Shown piece by piece: positions 60,900 through 64,000 of a stretch of 64,000 nt of DNA. Position 1 is the stretch's first letter. The number at the start of each line of letters is the position of its first letter. A model generated the notes under the pieces. That model worked only from the letters and a program-made list of their open reading frames with translations, was not told the DNA's origin and did no database searches. The position numbers and the translations under genes are program-made. Origin of the DNA: Rhodococcus erythropolis NBRC 15567 (lineage in GTDB: Bacteria > Actinomycetota > Actinomycetes > Mycobacteriales > Mycobacteriaceae); NCBI RefSeq assembly GCF_001552595.1, contig NZ_BCRM01000001.1, positions 124,001-188,000 of the forward strand, read 5' to 3'.

Positions 60900-61640
60900 G
60901 ACCGTTCGTTGATCGGCCGGGCATTTATCGTGCTCGGTGCCTTCGACGCGAAATCGCCGCGGTTGACGCAGTCGGAGATCAGTCGTCGCAGCGGTTTACC
61001 TCTGCCCACCGTTCATCGGCTGTGTGGGCAGTTGGTGGCTGAGGGCGCACTCGAGCGTCGGAGTGACGGCAAGTACCAGGTCGGAGTGCGGTTGTGGGAG
61101 ATCGGCGCTCTTGCTCCCGGCGCTCACGGCCTGCGGCAGGTGGCGTTGCCGTTCCTCGAGGACCTGTACGAGGTCACCCGGGAGAATGTGCAGTTGGTCG
61201 TTCGTGAGGGTACCGAGGCGCTGTACCTCGAGCGCTTGTCCTCGCGTAGTGCTGTCACCGTTGTCGGTCGGGCCGGGGGAAGATTGCCGTTGCACGCGTC
61301 CAGCGGTGGATTGATTCTCCTCGCGCACGGCGGAACCGAGCTTCTCGACGACGTCCTCCAGGCCGGTCTCGAGTCGTTCACTCCCAAAACCATTACGTCC
61401 GAGCGGATTTTGCGAGCAACTCTCGACGAGATCAGACGCACCGGATTTGTCGTCTGCCGTGAGTATCTGAACGTCGGAACCCTTGCCGTCGCCGCTCCGG
61501 TCCGCGAAGCCGGCGGCAATGTCGTCGCAGCGGTCTCGACAGTTGTTCCGGTGGAGCAGGATCCGGCTCCATTACTGCCGGCCTTGGTCGCGGCCGCCCG
61601 TGGAATTTCACGCGGGCTTGGTGGCGGCGGACTTGGATAG
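60888..61640 (+). CDS. IclR family transcriptional regulator (PobR-like position)
   Basis: 250 residues. The N-terminal winged helix is LTQSEISRRSGLPLPTVHRL with CGQLVAEGALERRSDGKY (about 25-60). The C-terminal effector domain has LVVREGTEALYLERLSS, LPLHASSGGLILLAHGG and the Cys-containing TGFVVCREYLNVGTLAVAAP. IclR proteins such as PobR, PcaR and PcaU control 4-hydroxybenzoate and protocatechuate genes; this one sits directly upstream of pobA on the same strand with a palindrome in between, so it is the likely pobA regulator. Confidence 0.92.
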   Translation: MASGDRSLIGRAFIVLGAFDAKSPRLTQSEISRRSGLPLPTVHRLCGQLVAEGALERRSDGKYQVGVRLWEIGALAPGAHGLRQVALPFLEDLYEVTRENVQLVVREGTEALYLERLSSRSAVTVVGRAGGRLPLHASSGGLILLAHGGTELLDDVLQAGLESFTPKTITSERILRATLDEIRRTGFVVCREYLNVGTLAVAAPVREAGGNVVAAVSTVVPVEQDPAPLLPALVAAARGISRGLGGGGLG

Positions 61641-61653
61641 CTCGTATTCGGTC

Positions 61654-61668
61654 TTTCACTGAGTGAAA
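61654..61668. promoter_or_regulatory. Palindrome TTTCACT-G-AGTGAAA upstream of pobA
   Basis: A 15-bp palindrome 71 bp before the pobA start and 13 bp after the IclR stop. Nearly identical to the site at 58424. Confidence 0.7.
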
Positions 61669-61739
61669 TTACAGCTGTTCAGGGGAGTGATCGTGGTCGA
61701 TGGTGGTCTCAATCGTCACTCACCTCAGGAGTTCTCTGT

Positions 61740-62927
61740 ATGTCTTCTTCGCGCACCCAGGTCGGAATCGTCGGTGGTGGTCCCGCCGGGTTGATGCTCT
61801 CGCATCTGTTGCATCTGAAGGGAATCGATTCGGTAGTCCTGGAATGTCGCACCCGTGAAGAGGTAGAAGGCACCATTCGTGCCGGCGTGCTCGAACAGAA
61901 CACGGTTGATCTCATGGTCGAGACCGGACTCGGTGATCGACTGAAGCGGGAGGGCCTCGAACATCACGGAATCGAGCTGCGATTCGGCGGGCGAGGGCAC
62001 CGAATTGCGTTCGACGAATTGACCGACGGGCGCGCAGTCACGGTGTATCCGCAACACGAGGTGCTCAAGGATCTGATCGCGCGACGTCTTGCTGACGGCG
62101 GGGACATTCGATTCGGAGTGTCCGACGCGCAAGTGCACGATCACGAATCGGATCGCCCGAGTATCACTTTTGTCGATTCGGACGGAAACGACCAGAAGCT
62201 CGGGTGCGCCCTGGTGGCCGGTTGCGACGGATCACGTACGCAAACGCGAAAGCTGATTCCCGAACCGTCGATCCGAACGGATCATTTCCGCCAGTATCCC
62301 TTCGCGTGGTTCGGCATCCTGGCCGAGGCTCCGCCGTCATCGGAAGAATTGATCTACGCCAACCATGAGCGCGGGTTTGCACTGATCAGCACGCGGACGC
62401 CCGAGGTGCAGCGTCATTACCTCCAGGTCGATCCGGACGACTCCGTGGACAACTGGTCCGACGATAGAATCTGGGACGAGCTGCACATGCGCGTCGACGG
62501 TGAGGGCGCAGAGATCAAGGACGGCAGGATCTTTCAGAAATCGATCCTTCAGTTCCGCAGCTTCGTTTGTGAACCGATGCAGCACGGCAACCTGTTTCTT
62601 GCCGGCGATGCGGCGCACACCGTGCCGCCGACCGGTGCAAAGGGTATGAATCTCGCGATCGCCGACGTTTACGCTCTGGCGAAGGCAATGGACAGTTTCT
62701 TCACCTCGTCCGACCGAAAGATGTTGGACGGGTACACCGAAACGGTGCTGCCGCGTGTGTGGCGGACGCAGCACTTCTCGTGGTGGATGTCGTCGATGCT
62801 CCATCGCTTGCCGGACGACAGCGGTTTCGGGCATCGCCGTCAATTGGCCGAGTTGGACATGGTCACGCGTTCGGTCGCCGGACGAACGCTGATCGCCGAG
62901 AACTACGTCGGAACACCCTTGATCTAG
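61740..62927 (+). CDS. pobA: 4-hydroxybenzoate 3-monooxygenase
   Basis: 395 residues, the family's length, and recognisably PobA throughout. FAD motif VGIVGGGPAGLMLSHLL, DG motif VAGCDGSRTQTRK, and FLAGDAAHTVPPTGAKGMNL are present. The substrate-site segment RGFALISTRTPEVQRHYLQV corresponds to the Ser-x-Arg and Tyr of the Pseudomonas enzyme, and the C-terminal AENYVG to its Tyr385. It converts 4-hydroxybenzoate to protocatechuate with NAD(P)H and O2. AGGAG precedes the ATG. Ring-cleavage (pca) genes are not in the window. Confidence 0.96.
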   Translation: MSSSRTQVGIVGGGPAGLMLSHLLHLKGIDSVVLECRTREEVEGTIRAGVLEQNTVDLMVETGLGDRLKREGLEHHGIELRFGGRGHRIAFDELTDGRAVTVYPQHEVLKDLIARRLADGGDIRFGVSDAQVHDHESDRPSITFVDSDGNDQKLGCALVAGCDGSRTQTRKLIPEPSIRTDHFRQYPFAWFGILAEAPPSSEELIYANHERGFALISTRTPEVQRHYLQVDPDDSVDNWSDDRIWDELHMRVDGEGAEIKDGRIFQKSILQFRSFVCEPMQHGNLFLAGDAAHTVPPTGAKGMNLAIADVYALAKAMDSFFTSSDRKMLDGYTETVLPRVWRTQHFSWWMSSMLHRLPDDSGFGHRRQLAELDMVTRSVAGRTLIAENYVGTPLI

Positions 62928-62956
62928 AGAGTTGTCGCAGATTTTGCGGTGCGTAA

Positions 62957-63209
62957 TCAGTGGAGCGGGGTGCCTTGATGGTGTACCAGTTGCCATCCGA
63001 CCGGGGCGCGGCGCCACAGGGATGTGCGCCGCGCACGACGCACGCCATGGAGTGAATCCCACTGTGTCAGGACGTATCCGTCGGCGATGATTCGACCGGT
63101 CAAGTTGTGAACTTCGATGCCGTCGCCGTCGATGGGTTCGTTTCGCAGTGATTCAACGGTCGACGGTAGGTCCCGGACGCTACCCGACGCACCTATCTCG
63201 GTGAAGACT
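62957..63209 (-). pseudogene. 5'-truncated NTF2-like (DUF4440/SnoaL-type) protein
   Basis: A minus-strand frame, closed upstream by TGA at 63210-63212 and without any early start codon, encodes KVFTEIGASGSVRDLPSTVE, then IEVHNLTGRIIADGYVLTQW and RTSLWRRAPVGWQLVHHQGT before its stop. These segments match the last three strands of DUF4440 proteins (phrases like EFGASGR and SLWRR-WQLVHHQGTP). The first roughly 30 residues, including the start, are missing or frameshifted. An ATG in a neighbouring frame at 63221 gives only a 13-residue peptide. Probably a decayed gene. Confidence 0.6.
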
Positions 63210-63268
63210 TTGTGGGGTCATGAATGCTCCTCTGCCTACGCATTGGTCGGGCACGGTGTCGATCGTGA

Positions 63269-64000
63269 TCATCGCAGAGGTGGGTGTCGAGTTTCCAACA
63301 TCCGTTCTCGGAGACTGTCGTAGATAGGTGCCGACCCTGCCGCGGTGGCGACGAATACCGCTGCCGCAGTGGCAGCGAGCATCGGAATTAGCGTCGACGT
63401 CACCGCTGTCATCTCGACCACGATCACGATGCCGGTGAACGGTGCGCGCACTACAGCGCCGAAGAAGGCAGCCATGCCGATGGTGGCCATGGTGACCGTG
63501 AGCCCGGCGTCCACTCCGGGCACGAAGCTCGACAGTCCGGTGAAGATCGACCCCCAGAGTGCGCCGAGTGCAAGTAAGGGAGCGAACAGTCCGCCGGGGG
63601 TTCCAGCGGCATACGAGAGCGGGCCAGTGAAGAACCGAACCGCCAAGTACAGCAGCAGGATCGGCAGTACGAAGGTCCTTCCGCCGACGATCATCTGTGC
63701 AAGAACGTCGCCGCCCCCACTGGCCAGCGGGTCGAGGAACAGCGTCAGGCCGATGGTGGCGCCGATCGTTGCGCCGATGACAGTCGGCGGGATCCTGTCG
63801 AGTCGTGCAACGGCGTCGAGTAGACCCAGAATCAAGCGGTTGTAGGCGATACCGAGTAGCCCCGTGAGGATTCCGAAGACGACAAACAGTGGCAAGAGTG
63901 CGAGTTGAGGCGTCGGGACGGTGCCGACCTCGAAATCGGGTTGGTCACCGATGACAAGTCGTGCACAGCCCACCGCGACCGAAACACCGAAAAGTGTTGG
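63269..64000 (-). CDS. Voltage-gated/ClC-type chloride channel or antiporter (5' end outside window)
   Basis: The frame is open to the right edge, so the N-terminal half is missing; about 243 residues are visible. The C-terminal half of a ClC protein is recognised by YAAGTPGGLFAPLLALGALW (the GxFxP-type region), FFGAVVRAPFTGIVIVVEMT and LIPMLAATAAAVFVATAAG. Bacterial members exchange chloride or fluoride for protons or conduct anions; the class cannot be decided without the N-terminal selectivity motif. The short C-terminus lacks CBS domains. The gene is convergent with pobA. Confidence 0.9.
   Translation of the reverse strand, partial: PTLFGVSVAVGCARLVIGDQPDFEVGTVPTPQLALLPLFVVFGILTGLLGIAYNRLILGLLDAVARLDRIPPTVIGATIGATIGLTLFLDPLASGGGDVLAQMIVGGRTFVLPILLLYLAVRFFTGPLSYAAGTPGGLFAPLLALGALWGSIFTGLSSFVPGVDAGLTVTMATIGMAAFFGAVVRAPFTGIVIVVEMTAVTSTLIPMLAATAAAVFVATAAGSAPIYDSLRERMLETRHPPLR

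Noticed and set aside
1-64000. tRNA/rRNA genes, CRISPR arrays, insertion sequences, prophage or plasmid origin features.
   Set aside because: None could be identified by reading; repeats seen are short tandem duplications or operator-like sites only.

Overview
The window looks like chromosomal DNA from a mycolate-type actinobacterium, most probably a Rhodococcus of the R. erythropolis group. The evidence is the high G+C, GTG/TTG starts with AGGAG-type ribosome binding sites, an FprB-type ferredoxin/NADP reductase almost colinear with the mycobacterial protein, a WhiB regulator, a DUF222/HNH (13E12-type) protein, and a very high density of acyl-CoA enzymes each next to its own TetR, GntR, IclR, PucR, Lrp, LacI or LysR regulator. 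The genus is an inference. No rRNA, tRNA, CRISPR array, transposase or phage module was seen.

Layout. 1-5.7 kb: thiolase-fold protein with a DUF35 partner, FprB, an AurF-like diiron oxygenase and a divergent SDR. 5.7-9.1 kb: a DUF222/HNH gene, then a run of small membrane-protein genes, several of them broken (an in-frame TGA, a frameshift, fragments). 9.1-12.3 kb: a compact class III lanthipeptide locus made of a three-domain LanKC synthetase followed on the same strand by a 37-residue precursor whose core ends in a Ser-x-x-Ser-x-x-Cys labionin motif, closed by a hairpin. 12.3-15 kb: thiolase, SDR and TetR regulator behind a perfect operator palindrome. 15-28.6 kb: acyl-CoA ligase, dihydroxyacetone kinase, patatin, LLM oxidoreductase, threonine aldolase, HNH, WhiB, DUF2252, FAD oxidoreductase, thioesterase, methyltransferase, GntR and a tandem Lrp regulator. 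28.8-37.5 kb: YtcJ-type amidohydrolase coupled to an MHS transporter, an ANTAR protein, a secreted esterase, and a LacI regulator divergent from an N,N-dimethylformamidase-like protein with three LacI-type operators between them.

37.5-51.4 kb is a block of CoA-ester catabolism: TetR, crotonase, acyl-CoA ligase, CoA-transferase, TetR, an aromatic-acid/H+ symporter divergent from another ligase, then a DUF35 protein translationally coupled to a thiolase-fold protein that has lost its nucleophilic cysteine (Ltp2-like retro-aldolase architecture), and two PucR regulators around an SDR. 51.4-59.3 kb carries TerC, an HSL-type esterase, two coupled Dabb-like proteins, a DHA2 exporter, a benzaldehyde-type aldehyde dehydrogenase and a LysR regulator. 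59.4-64 kb holds NDH-2, an IclR regulator, 4-hydroxybenzoate 3-monooxygenase (pobA), a truncated NTF2-like remnant and the end of a ClC channel. The same palindrome, TTTCACT-S-AGTGAAA, lies upstream of pobA and of the aldehyde dehydrogenase, suggesting one IclR-type regulon for aromatic aldehyde to 4-hydroxybenzoate to protocatechuate.

The strongest candidates for new biology are the minimal lanthipeptide locus with its very small predicted product and the DUF35/Cys-less thiolase pair.
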